A stretch of DNA of 64,000 nt, taken from Liquidambar formosana. Lineage: Eukaryota > Streptophyta > Magnoliopsida > Saxifragales > Altingiaceae. The translations under genes were made by a program, and so were the position numbers. Position 1 is the first letter of the stretch. Each line of letters starts with the position of its first letter. Under the pieces are notes generated by a model, which saw only the letters and a program-made list of their open reading frames with translations, made no database searches and had not been told where the DNA came from. This document shows, piece by piece, positions 13,740-24,719 of the stretch. The stretch spans positions 28,768,586 through 28,832,585 of the forward strand of contig CM077824.1 in assembly GCA_039720395.1 (NCBI GenBank), in the 5' to 3' direction.

Positions 13740-14140
13740 GGGAACGGCTATTGCAACCCCCCCATTCCTATAAGTCCACCCCCCATCCTATAGGTTTTTA
13801 AGGTTTTATGAAAAATATAAAAAGTTTTTATGAAAACCGGTAGTGATGTCCACTAGAAAACATCATTTTGAACAACTTTGCAGAAGAAAGTTTTTCCAAA
13901 ATCTATCGTTTAGGTAGATGTTTTGGCAAAAAATGAAATAAAAGCTATAAACGGCTAAAAAGTATATTTAAACGATAGATTTTGGAAAAACTTTCTTCTG
14001 TAAAGTTGTTCAAAATGATGTTTTTTAGTGGACACCATGGCTGGTTTTCATAAAAACTTTTTATATTTTGCATAAAACCTTAAAAACCTAAAGGATGGGG
14101 GGTGGGCTTATAGGAATGGAGGGTTGCAATAGCCGTTCCC
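13740..14140. mobile_element. 401-bp Mutator-type MITE
   Basis: Nearly the whole element is an inverted repeat with arms of about 190 bp. It begins GGGAACGGCTATTGCAACCC, and the reverse complement of its right end reads the same. TTTGAACAT is perfectly duplicated (13731-13739 and 14141-14149), the 9-bp signature of MULEs. Its ends differ little from the ends of the large MULE that starts 611 bp further on (GGGAGCGGCTAATGCAACCC), so that element's transposase is a plausible source of its mobility. Shared ends are seen; mobilisation is inference. Confidence 0.85.
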
Positions 14141-14565
14141 TTTGAACATACACTGGCCCAGCCGCAGCCGAGTAATTTGGGCCCAACAGGATCCCTTAGC
14201 TTGCATCGTATATCAACATGTTTTGGCCAACATCACTAGCAACCTATTATCACCAATAACTGTATGACAGATTCCTCACAAGTCACAAGAAATTAGCAAC
14301 ATATAAAAATAAAATTACACTAGGATGAGTAATCATATAAAAAATTACACGCTCTAGTTATGATCACATTAAGCTAGGAAAACCAAAAAAAAAAAAAAAA
14401 AAATTATTATGAGAGAATTACACTTGGCTGCTTTTTTTCTCAATTATGTTTTCACTTTAGCTGCTCGAAAATTTGAATGAAACATAAAGATGCTTTGTTT
14501 TGGTTGACCGTCCCATTAATGAAACAGAATTTTAAAAGACCGGAAGGGTACGATTTATATTGGGC

Positions 14566-14662
14566 CCGTGTGGGTTTGTCTCACATCGGAAGCCCCTATT
14601 GACAATTGCCCCTCGAAGTATTTAAGTGTAGTAATCACGTGTGGGTTTGTCTCACATCGAAA
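14566..14662. repeat. 70-bp spaced direct repeat
   Basis: CGTGTGGGTTTGTCTCACAT occurs at about 14567 and again at about 14638. It looks like part of a dispersed plant repeat, and I cannot assign the family. Confidence 0.45.
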
Positions 14663-14750
14663 GATTAGAAGAAAGAAAAGGTTTTAATATATAAGTAATG
14701 GACTCACTGCTAATAGGCTTAGGCTTTTTGTATGGGTACGAATTCCAGAC

Positions 14751-14792
14751 GGGAGCGGCTAATGCAACCCCAAATAGAGTTAAGTTGACCCC
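14751..14792 (+). repeat. left terminal inverted repeat of the MULE
   Basis: It opens GGGAGCGGCTAATGCAACCC and continues through GTTAAGTTGACCCC. It pairs with 43110-43151 with only a few mismatches. Confidence 0.88.
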
Positions 14793-14899
14793 GTGTGTTA
14801 AGCCCACCCCCCAATACTATATGCCCACCCCCCAAAATGTCCAAAGTACCCTTCCTTCCACTAAACCTAAGCCTCACCCACCCCACTCCCTCCACACAC

Positions 14900-15240
14900 G
14901 AGACCATCAGCCACCCCGCTCACCCACGACGACTGGAGAAAGTCACCGGTGGCGACCCCGTTCACCCGCGACGACTGGAGAAAGTCACTGGCGGCGACCC
15001 CGTTCACCCGCGACTGGAGAAAGCACGGCGACCCCGCTCACCCGCGACTGGAGAAAGAGAACGGCAGTCCTCCACGGCGACCCCGCTCACCCGCGACTAG
15101 TGACTGCACTCACCCGCAACTGGAGAAAGTCACCGGCAGTCCTCCACGGCGACTCTGCTCACCCGCGACTGGAGAAAGTCACCGGCAGTCCTCCTTGGCG
15201 ACCCCGCTCACCCGCGACTGGAGAAACCCCATTTCCGACC
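14900..15240. repeat. GC-rich minisatellite next to the left TIR
   Basis: About seven irregular units contain CCGCTCACCCGCGACTGG, then AGAAAGTCACCGGC, then a GGCGACCC junction. Unit length varies from about 35 to 70 bp. It is far richer in G+C than its surroundings. All three plus-strand frames stay open for long stretches only because the repeat lacks stops. Subterminal GC-rich repeats are known in MULEs, but their role here is unknown. Confidence 0.8.
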
Positions 15241-15593
15241 GGTAGTCCTCCATTTTCGACGGCGACAGTCCTCCACTCCCTCCAAACACGAGACCCTCTC
15301 AGCCACTCCTCTCACACTCGGCGCCAGAAACCCCACGGCCCCATTTCCGACCGGCGATAGTCCGCCATTTGAAGGGGTTCTCCAACCCCACCCCTCATAT
15401 CAGTGACCACCGGCGACGGAGAAGACGAGGAAGAAAACCCTCTCACTAGAAGGTGCATATTGTAGGTAAAATGTGTATACACTGTGTGTGTAGAGATTTA
15501 CAGTTGATATTCTGCCATTGTTGTCTCTGTTGCACCTGCAATCTATTCTTATTCGTGTTTGAATCCATTGAAAGCTTTCAAATTTTCGCGGGT

Positions 15594-15684
15594 GTGTTCG
15601 AATATGTAAATCCGAACGTATTGGCTATGTTTGGTGAATGAGGACCGAACATCAGGGCTATGCTTGGACCCCATAAACCGAACA
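15594..15684. repeat. 33-bp phased palindrome block, left copy
   Basis: CCGAAC occurs at 15612, 15645 and 15678, exactly 33 bp apart, each preceded by a diverged TTCG or TTGG half-site. The same motif and spacing occur at 38240-38910 and 42268-42640 in the same MULE, so this is not a chance occurrence. Confidence 0.7.
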
Positions 15685-17631
15685 AAGGAATTATTTGGGT
15701 TTTAATTTGTGAAAGAAAGTCCTTTTTATTAAACTCATTCTATGATTATGGAGGAGAAATATTTCTTTTTTCCCTGGGTGGATGTGTTTAAGAATTCTGG
15801 TTTAATAGGATGACTTGTGTGATATATAGTTAGCTATGGAAATGATCACAATAGCTGATGTAATTACTTCAATTTTAGAAATTTATGAAATGCTTTCATT
15901 TATGAATTTTTTTCATCTTTTTTGTGATGATAACGATCATTTTCTTGAATATTGTCAGTTAAGATCAACAACGGATTAGTGCTGAGATCTGTTTCTGAGA
16001 TGGGGCATTTCATGGTTAAAGGACCTGCTATTCTGCTAAACTATGATCTGACTACTGATTCACTAATAGAAGAGTCCAAAAGATTGAAATTCAGATAACA
16101 TATGCTAAATGCTAATATGAATGCTCCTTAACCACTTACCTACCAAATAATGTTTGCTGGTGCTAGATCATTGTCTTTCATTTACCTGCATTGAGTTTAG
16201 TGTGGACATTTGAGGGATTGATGTGATAAAAGTTACCTTGATCTTGAAATATCAAGTCTTGATATTTTCAACTACACAATTTGCTGTTACGTTCACACAT
16301 GCATTTTTGTTTAAATTATTGTGATGTTTATTCAGTGTTCAAGTTTTCTGCTACCATGTTTGTAACGTCGATTTTTCTTTTTGTTTATTGCAGTCCTTTG
16401 CTACACACAGAATACTTGTTAGAGCTTCAGGTTCGGAATTGTGGGAAATGTTAGATAGTTTTTTGGTACCTGTTTGATGATAATAGTTAAATACTGGATT
16501 TCTTAGCTGCTCAATATACATTATAATTCATAATTATACTCCTTTTTTTTTTCTTTCTTTTTTTCTTGGTTAAGATGATGACCTTGCTAATAGAAGACAT
16601 CAAAATTACTCAATCTACTTGTCGGAATGGTCATTTCCATCATTGAATTTCTTGGACAAATTGATAGTAAGAGACGTAAGAACACGCATCTTCTGCTCAT
16701 CATTCAATAAGAACTCATTTTATAATGATTTATTTATCAGCCTTTGTAATTGGACATCTCTGATCATAGTTGTTTGTAAGCTGCAGGCTGGTGTCTTCAC
16801 TGTTTCATGAAGTTCATCTAACGAGACATGGAATGAAGTTTTGCTTCTTGCTTCTTGATCTCTTTCATGATATCAGGTCAAAATTACTCTTCTGGCATTA
16901 TAGTCTCATCAATGTTTATGTTGCTCAATGTTTTTGTTTCCCTTGTAAAGGTTTTGATTGGATTGATGTTGATGGCTAGTCTTTCCTTATTGTTATTTTG
17001 TCTGGAGATTTTCACTTTATATTGGCTTAAATAAAACCTAATTTTGTCCTCCAAACGCTAGGCTTTATATAAATCGTGGTTCATTTTTCTTCTGATTGGA
17101 AGGTTGTACTGTTGTGATGTGGTTCAATAATGACTATGAATACCTAGAAATACTCCCTTAGAATGTCATAATGCTATTTTCACTGGCATGGAAGAGGGTG
17201 TAGAAGGGATCTTAATTTTCTTTTCCATATTTCTAAACTTGAATTCTTTAACCTGTCAAGTTTTTACTCTTTATAATTTTATTTTAGACCAAGTTAGAGA
17301 AAATTATGCTTGATTGGCCTACTGATATTGTTTTTACAATATTTGCAATAATCTATATTGAGCTTTGGTTTGAAGCCGTTTTCTACAAAAAGCAAGCTCT
17401 ATTAGGCAGTCTAGCCTTTTTCCTTTTTTCTTGTTCTTGAATATAAACATAAATGCTATAGAATTAAGTTTTTTCCTTTTTTTTTTCGTTGGTTTTTTCT
17501 TTTTTTTTTGGGGTGTGGGGGGGGGGGGGGTTTGTTTTAGGTCTTCATTTAAAATTTTAAAAAAATAAAATAAAATCTACTTGGGCATTATGATAGAAGT
17601 CTGATTCTTTCTAATCCTTCGTTGAAAAGGG

Positions 17632-17677
<46 letters not shown>
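17632..17677. repeat. (TC)n microsatellite
   Basis: About 20 CT units with one interruption, inside the noncoding left part of the MULE. Confidence 0.9.
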
Positions 17678-17681
<4 letters not shown>

Positions 17682-19103
17682 CTCTTGGTGGGTTGAATTT
17701 TTGAATTCGCTTAAGAAAAAAACAAAGGACGACAAGCCATATAGAACTAGGGGAGCCCACCAAAACATAAAATGCCTTACAGTACAATTGAAAACCCTTC
17801 CCCCAAGTAGAAGGTGTATCACTCATCTATAACAGAAAATATATTTGGATTAGAATCCACACCTTAAAGAAAGCCTTTAGTCCAAGTCTAATATTTAATT
17901 CAATTGTTTGAGTGATGGATGTGCGGTCTCGAGACTGATTAGTTTGCAAAATGAGAGAATAGCATTTACATTAATCAAGATTACAAGAGATAAATATAGA
18001 ATGGGAAGGGCAAATATTGTTCAACTATGGCTTGGAAGATTCAGCAATGGTAGGGAGAAAGGGGGTTCGATTGATGCTAAGAGTTATGCAACTAATACTA
18101 TAGAATAGGAAGATTGTGATGGGTGGTGCGAATGTGTTTGAGATAGTCGATTGTGATGGTTTGATTAAGATAGAGGGGGTTTTAGTTGTGTGAATGGGTT
18201 AGTGATGTTGCGTAAAAAGGCCAAATAAGGTTCGTTTGTCTATGATATTGTTGTGACTGTATCGAGTGGGTTGGTTCTTGCTGCGCGGCTGGGTCTATGT
18301 GTGGAGACAATTGATTAGGGACTAGAAGGGTTGAGATTCTACATGAAGAGAGAAATGCAAATGACTAGTGCCACTAACTAGGATTTGTTAGGGTGGTGTG
18401 TGACTAGGGCATGTGACGAAGAGAGATGCAAATGACTAGTGCGCAAACAGAGGAGAGGAGACTAGGGCTTCACTTGGCTACACATAGGTTGATTAGGTGC
18501 AATAAGGATAAGCAATTGATATGAGAGGATGCAATTGGGTGCAATAGACAAGGATGATTTGTTGGTGTGATTGGCTATACTGGTGTTTGAGAAGGAGAAG
18601 TGCAACACGAAGGCTTCACGGTGCTTCACAATGGTGGTTGTGCTATTCAGCCCATAGGCCTCTAATACCATGATAACTTTACAAAAGGAGCAAATTACAT
18701 TAACATTGAACAAGGTCATTTATGGCATTCTGTTATCAAGAGCAAGTACCGCATTCATGATAACATGTGGGATTCTCATTCTGCGGATAGGGAGACCTTT
18801 TGGTGTCCTTGGTAGTTTATCTCTCAAGGCTTCCTCGTTTCCTGAACTGCATTAATGCATGCACTCTGTAGACAGTGATATTGTTGTAAATCTTTTGCTC
18901 AATTATTAATATTAATAAGCTAGCTTTGTTAAGAAAGCATGATTGTTTATAATATCTCTCTCTTTCTCTATCTATGGTTAATCCAAGATGAAAATGAACA
19001 TCTCTAATAAGACACTAATTGTTTACAACTGTTTATGATCTATATATATACATTTTATATAAATTGTTTATAATTTAATTCGTTTATTGCCTTTTATTCA
19101 GAT

Positions 19104-21096
19104 ATGGATGTAGTGGAAGGTGGTCGGCACAGACCAACTGCATCTGCTAGGCGACGGCAACGGGCGGCGACTGATCAACACCCAGCTAGAGGCAGACGCC
19201 GTCCCCGGGGTGGGATTCAGCCTGATGTAGCACCCCCTCCTCCACCTATTGCCCTACCAGTACCCCCACCAGTAGATGTCCCAGCTGGTGACGTACCTGA
19301 TGCTGAACAACACCCAGCTAGAGGCAGACGCCGTCCCCGGGGTGGGATTCAGCCTGATGTAGCACCCTCTCCTCCACCTATTGCCCCACCAGTACCCCCA
19401 CCAGTAGATGTCCCAGCTGGTGACGTACCTGATGCAGAAGCTGCACATGTTGTTGATGCACCTGAAGATGCTCCTGCTGCTGCTGTTTGGGATGGGATTG
19501 GACCACTTCCTGGAGGTCCAGTAGATGAGTCGCTCCTGATTAGTTTCAGGACACATGTCGCATCACAGATTTGGGTCAACAGAGATGTATGTCAAGTCAT
19601 AATAGCATCTCATTTATATGTCTGTTATTTTATTTTATTTTTTGAGTAGTCTCATTTATATGTATTACATTCATATCATGTTTGACATTATTAAAGTGTT
19701 CAACTTTTCTAATGCAGTATCGAGGTGTCATGCGACCACACTCTCATACGAAAATCCTGGAGCCCCCCTATGTGTTGACACAGATCATTGAGAGGACGCG
19801 ACTCAGTCCACTTGTCACGTGCTCTTTTCGATGGACCCATAAAGCCTTGGTCACAGCTTTTGTGGAGAGATGGCAGCCAGATACGAACACTTTCCATATG
19901 CCTTTTGGTGAGATGACTATTACCCTGGACGATGTCGCCACCATCTTAGGGATTCCTGTGATTGGGAAAGTTGTCTCCTGCCCCAAATTAGATGATGCAG
20001 TTGCACGGGACCTACTTGTGAGCGCTTTGGGAGTTGAGGATAGTGATGCTAGTCTTGCTCTACGAGATGTCCGTGGCCAGTCTGTGAAGTTGTCATGGCT
20101 GAAGACAAAATTTGCCAACCTTGGTGACGCACCTACTGTTGAAAGAACTACCTATGCTGCGAGGGCGTACCTGCTTTACCTTCTTGGCTCTACTTTATTC
20201 ACAGACAAGAGCGGGGGCAGGGTGTCAGTTGGCCTCCTCCACGTATTACAGGATTTGGATACAGTCCATGAGTATGGTTGGGGTGCTGCTGCATTGGCTA
20301 CTTTGTATCGACACTTGGGTATGGCCAGTAGGAGTGATTGTAAACAGATTGCTGGCTATTTGACCCTTCTAGAGGCATGGGTGTATGAGCATTTCCCAAT
20401 GTTTCAACCACCCCGTAAAGTTGGATATGTTGATGTGGATCCATGTGTGCTGCGTTGGGCTCCTCTCAAGGATCAGGGGAGCTCTTTATCACATTTATAT
20501 AACTTAAGGGAGGCACTTGACGACCTGCAGTCTGAGTCGGTATGATATTTATTGATATTTTAGATTGTTGTAATTTCATATCTAATATATTTAAAATTTT
20601 CCAACTTTAATCGCTAATTACATACGTTATTTCTTATTTCAAGTTGTTTGGGATCCCTATAGCTGCATTAGGGGTCATCATCCTCTTGAGGAGTTCACAT
20701 ACTACGCTGGGTTGCTGCATTGTGTCGATATTGTTGAACCCTACTAGCCTGACAGGGTTCTTAGGCAGTTTGGACGTGTCCAGTACATTCCGCGTGCCCC
20801 AGTACAACCAACATCATCTACCCGTGGTTCATCTGCGCAATCCTACAGTCTATTATTCAATGTTGTTGGTAATCAATTGGAGACGTGGATGAATCATTTG
20901 TTGGCAGCAGATGCACGCAGTTCCCCCGTGAGTTTTCCAGGAGAAACCATTGTAGGGTATATGGATTGGTTTAGGGGTGTGTCACATACTCGTGTGCAAA
21001 ACCCAGCTCACCGGGCCTTCCCACTTCCAGTTGTGGAGCCACCTGTCCAGCCAGTACGCAGAGATCCTCAAGAGGTCGTCCTTCCATTGACAACCT

Positions 21097-21134
<38 letters not shown>

Positions 21135-21410
21135 ATGAAATTTTATTGCCCACTTGTACCCTAAGTTTAATTTTACTTTCTCATTATTCCACAGTGCATT
21201 GATCATGCATTGAAGATTGGGTTGCCAGTGTTAGACATGGATCGTGCAGATGCTTGTACAGATCCTACTATGCTATATGGGACGATTCGTGCCATAGTAC
21301 GAGTTCTGCAGGGTCGAGCTGATGCTGTTGAGGAAGGATGCACACCGGATATTGATTTAATATACTCTCGGGCAAATAGGAGGCGTCGTACTGGTGGGAA
21401 CTCCACTTGA
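19104..21410 (+). pseudogene. plant mobile domain (PMD) gene of the MULE, broken
   Basis: Inferred exons are 19104-19586, 19718-20539, 20644-21074 and 21195-21410, all with GT/AG borders. Exon 1 encodes a proline-, arginine- and aspartate-rich leader with an in-frame 44-codon tandem duplication (132-bp period). Exon 2 encodes a typical PMD core: FVERWQPDTNTFHMPFGEMT, then TLDDVATILGIPV, then YLLYLLGSTLF. PMD proteins (MAIN/MAIL1 relatives) are nuclear proteins tied to gene expression and silencing, and PMD genes are known as MULE and gypsy cargo. Joining exon 2 to exon 3 leaves the PMD frame (VWDPY...) off by one base, and that frame meets TAG at 20745-20747. The C-terminal exons keep family-like sequence, so the damage looks recent. 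A different splice choice could rescue the frame but not the stop. Confidence 0.82.
21104..21131. repeat. (TA)n microsatellite in the last PMD intron
   Basis: About 14 TA units sit within the intron at 21075-21194. Confidence 0.9.
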
Positions 21411-22143
21411 TTTGGGTTGTGGGCAGATATAATTTTTTGGACTTGGATGATGTCATTTTTTGGACTTGGATTATGTAACTTTTTTGAATTGAATTATGTG
21501 GTTCTAGAATTGTAATTATATTTGGTGGTGGGCAGATGAGGATAGGTTGCATATTTGTTTATTTTGAACTTGGAGTATATGGGTTTCTAGATTTGTATTA
21601 TATGTAGTGGTGGGCAGATGAGGATAGGTTGCATATATTGTAAGTTATTTTGGATTTGAATTATGTGGGTTTCTGGAATTGTATTATCTGTGGTGGTGGA
21701 AATGTGTTTTTTGCAGGTTATGTTTAAAGTCGAGAACTTGGTATGTTCCATTTTTAGGCGGGACCATGCCGAAATTTACAAAAAATGGTCAAAAGTTTTT
21801 GGACGCCGAGAACTTGGTATAAGATAAATAATGGAGTTTAAAGTAACATAATATCAAGAAATTGAGTATAGGAGAAATAACTTGCATCAAGGGTTAAATT
21901 CTAACCCTTTTTTCTCACACTTTTTGGTTTTTCAGGGGTTAGGTCATACAAAAGGGGTTAGGTCATACAAAAGTTTATGCCACCCTAAGAGGTCCACTAT
22001 GAAATGTTAGGTCACATGTTAAAAAGTTGACATACTCACTTTTACAGCAGCTTCAAGGGTACTAGCAAGTCACGCAAGTCCTGCCTCAAAAAGGGTAGGT
22101 TGTAAACAGGGTACGTTGTATCAATGTAAGTGGTTCTGTGTCG
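21411..22143. other. region downstream of the PMD gene with short tandem repeats
   Basis: GTGGTGGGCAGATGAGGATA recurs near 21523 and 21608, along with repeated GAATTATGTGG and TTTCTGGAATTG phrases, giving two or three units of about 85-90 bp. No gene is seen. The region ends at the retrotransposon's target site CCCTT (22144-22148). Confidence 0.6.
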
Positions 22144-22148
22144 CCCTT

Positions 22149-23541
22149 TGTGAGCGCCGCGTCCTGAACCACGCCGGCTCGGGAGTACGCCGCTAACCAC
22201 GGGTGTGATTAGGGCGGAGAGGGAGTCGCCACCCGGTTGGGCCCCGGGAACCGATTGACCCCTAGCAAGAGGCCCACTCGTCATTACCCAAAGAATCAAG
22301 GTTCGGAGTTAAGGTACGTTGTTGGGAAGGTGTTAGGCACCCGAAAACGCCCGGCTAAATCCGGCCTCCACACGCATTTTGTTGGCTTTAATTAATGAGA
22401 AATATTAATTGAGTTTAACCCTATTCATGCGACAAATATATCAAGCGACTATTGCACACAGGATGACATTATGTGAATAAAAATATGCAAATAAATAACT
22501 AAACAGAAGATAAAAATTAACAGATAGAATAAACAGTAGCTATGAAAGGAGAAAAAGGAGAAGGATTCGTCACTGCCTGCAAAAATGGGTTAGCACAGCA
22601 TCACAGATATGCGTACGTACAAACACAAGGTGCGTACGCACCTTTAATTTATACGTACGCACATTTAATGGCAGATTCGAAAATAACAGAAAACATGCTA
22701 AAATTGCACATGCTATTTTACTCCAAATTACAGAACCCTAATTGCATGCAGATATCCTATCATGTCATTATTACACCCTAAATCTAACCGTGAATTTATG
22801 CACTTTAAACATTACACCGATTAATCATGCAAAGACATATTTAAATGATGCTAAACATGCTAGAACATAATATAAAGTGTAGATCTGGTCATGCAACATT
22901 TGATTGAAAGCACTTGAAATCACGGCATTCAACGAAAATACGCATGATGGAAAATATGCTTGGAGGAATAATTAGTGATTATTCAAAGAACTGAATCATA
23001 AAAGACGTTACCCTCAGGTTTGGGTGAATCCCAATGAATGCACTAACAAGAATCTCTCCTTCGAGCCTCCGTAATCGCAGCCGCCGCCTTTTCAGCTTTA
23101 GGTTAAGAGTCTTTAGGGTTTTGTGGAGCTTTCAAAATAGTGGTGACAAAAAAGGTCCCTTCATTTGATGCGGAAGTGGTCTTTTTATAGGCGAAGAATT
23201 AGGGTTTCGGGGTAAGGAACTAGGGTTTCTCTGGTTCTCAGCCGTCACAGGCCGGATGTGCAGTAGGCTCCATCCATATAAGGCAACAGGGGAAATGGGG
23301 GGAAAAATTCGAATACTGGAATATTAACATGCGTACGCATAAATTTAAGGTGCGTACGCACAAATTAAAGGTGCGTACGCACAAAGGAATGGGCTGGGCT
23401 TCTTTGGGCCAGGCTGCAGCTGCGACCACATCAGTTCTTTGGGGATCACTTGTTAGTCATTTCAAGTTGGGCTTCTCTTCATCACCGGGCTTAAAAGGGT
23501 GGATTCGAAATATTTAGGCGGTACAAAATGGGGTGTTAACA
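22149..23541 (-). repeat. 3' LTR of the Tat element
   Basis: It starts TGTGAGCGCCGCGTC and ends GGGGTGTTAACA on the plus strand. In element orientation a TATA box (TATAAAA, 23183-23189, minus) has three CGTACG palindromes 145-190 bp upstream (23332, 23353, 23374). A second triplet lies downstream (22612, 22633, 22654). All neighbours are 21 bp apart. Confidence 0.95.
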
Positions 23542-23556
23542 GTTGCCCCTTCTTTC
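23542..23556 (-). other. polypurine tract of the Tat element
   Basis: Read on the minus strand, GAAAGAAGGGGCAAC directly precedes the 3' LTR. This is the expected place and composition for the plus-strand primer of reverse transcription. Confidence 0.75.
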
Positions 23557-23811
23557 AGCTCTATTCGCAGAGTGAATAGAACTGAAAGACTATAAACAAT
23601 CCATTTTGGCCGGCCGATATTCCAAGTCCTTGGAACAAATGCTGAGATATGCATAAGGTGAGATGAGGTCGAATCAGACAATGAGCCTGCTTTCCTACGT
23701 ACTCTTTTCAGAGATCAGACCTAACGTAGTTCTTATGCGTGGTATTGACTTTTCGGGGCACGAGAAAGTCCGTAAAAACAGTGATGAGTTGAATTGACGC
23801 TGCGGATTAAA

Positions 23812-24330
23812 TGATTCGCGGGCGGAATCGAGAAATTCGCGGGCTGAATTTCTGATAACGGACGATTCACAGGTAGACTCGAGAAATTCGTGGGATGAAT
23901 TTCGGATAGCGGACGATTCACAGGTAGAATCGAGAAATTCGCGGGCTGAATTTCTGATAACGGACAATTCGCGGGTGGAATTGGGAAATTCGCGGGTGGA
24001 ATTTCAGATCACAGACAATTCGCGGGTCGAATTGATAACGGACAATTCGCGGGCGGAATTGGAAATTCGCGGGTGGAATTTCAGATCACGGACAATTCGC
24101 GGGTTGAATTGATAACGGACAATTCGCGGGTGGAATTGGGAAATTCGCGGGCGGAATTGGGAAATTCGCGGGTGGAATTTCAGATCGCGGACAATTCGCA
24201 GGTCGAATTGATAACGGACAATTTGCGGGCGGAATTGGAAATTCGCGGGTGGAATTGGGAAATTCATGGGCGGAATTGGGAAATTCTGATAATGGACAAT
24301 TCGCGGGTGGAATTGATAACGGACCTGATG
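23812..24330. repeat. tandem repeats in the Tat 3' untranslated region
   Basis: A short phrase (GACAATTCGCGGGTGGAATT) recurs in many variants, alternating with AACGGAC and ATTTCAGATCACGG, and builds higher-order units of roughly 60-110 bp. Tat-clade elements are known to carry hypervariable tandem repeats near the 3' LTR that can seed satellites. Minus-strand open frames through it are repeat translation, not genes. Confidence 0.85.
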
Positions 24331-24439
24331 AGCCGAATTTTGAAACGCGGCACTGAACACTCGAGGTATGGTCGAGTGATTCGTGCGTGGCATGGTTCAC
24401 ATGCTTCGAGGAGCAACAGGGGGTCTGTCTCAAAAAGTG

Positions 24440-24507
24440 CGTACGTATAAAATAAAACGCGTACGTGGGACCTAAATACACGTACGCGTAAAGTAAATGT
24501 GCGTACG
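24440..24507. promoter_or_regulatory. four CGTACG palindromes upstream of the antisense PMD gene
   Basis: CGTACG cores lie at 24440, 24460, 24481 and 24502, spaced 20, 21 and 21 bp. They stand 213-280 bp before the ATG at 24720. An A/T-rich TATA-like stretch lies near 24526-24536. Position and phasing match the arrays in the LTR and before the second antisense gene. The role is inferred. Confidence 0.6.
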
Positions 24508-24719
24508 CATATTTACTTGATGTTAGAAAAATAAAAACAGAACGACGCCGTTTCGCCTGGACTGTTCTTCTTCTCCATGAACCCGACACCCTTCCTCCAT
24601 TTTCTCCGGAAACTCCTCACCCACGATTCTCTCTCTCTCTCTCTTCCCTCGCACAAAAACCCTACATCTCTCTCTTTTCTCCTTACTCCTTCTCATCCTT
24701 CGATACCCACAACAGAGGA

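Larger units (their letters stand above)
15361..19103. other. MULE left interior, no gene recognised
   Basis: This 3.7-kb stretch lies between the minisatellite and the PMD gene. It holds one small block of phased palindromes (15594-15684), T-rich intron-like DNA, a G-run (17517-17530) and a (TC)n microsatellite (about 17632-17677). It could be promoter and 5' UTR with introns for the PMD gene, or captured host DNA. I found no protein motif to decide. Confidence 0.5.

Noticed and set aside
14698..15360. 220-residue open frame and overlapping frames rich in Pro, Arg and Thr
   Set aside because: They are translations of the GC-rich minisatellite. The frame is open in several phases at once and no domain is visible.
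23695..24589. Minus- and plus-strand open frames with repeated PPANF or NSRVEL phrases
   Set aside because: They follow the tandem repeat in the Tat 3' region and simply lack stops.
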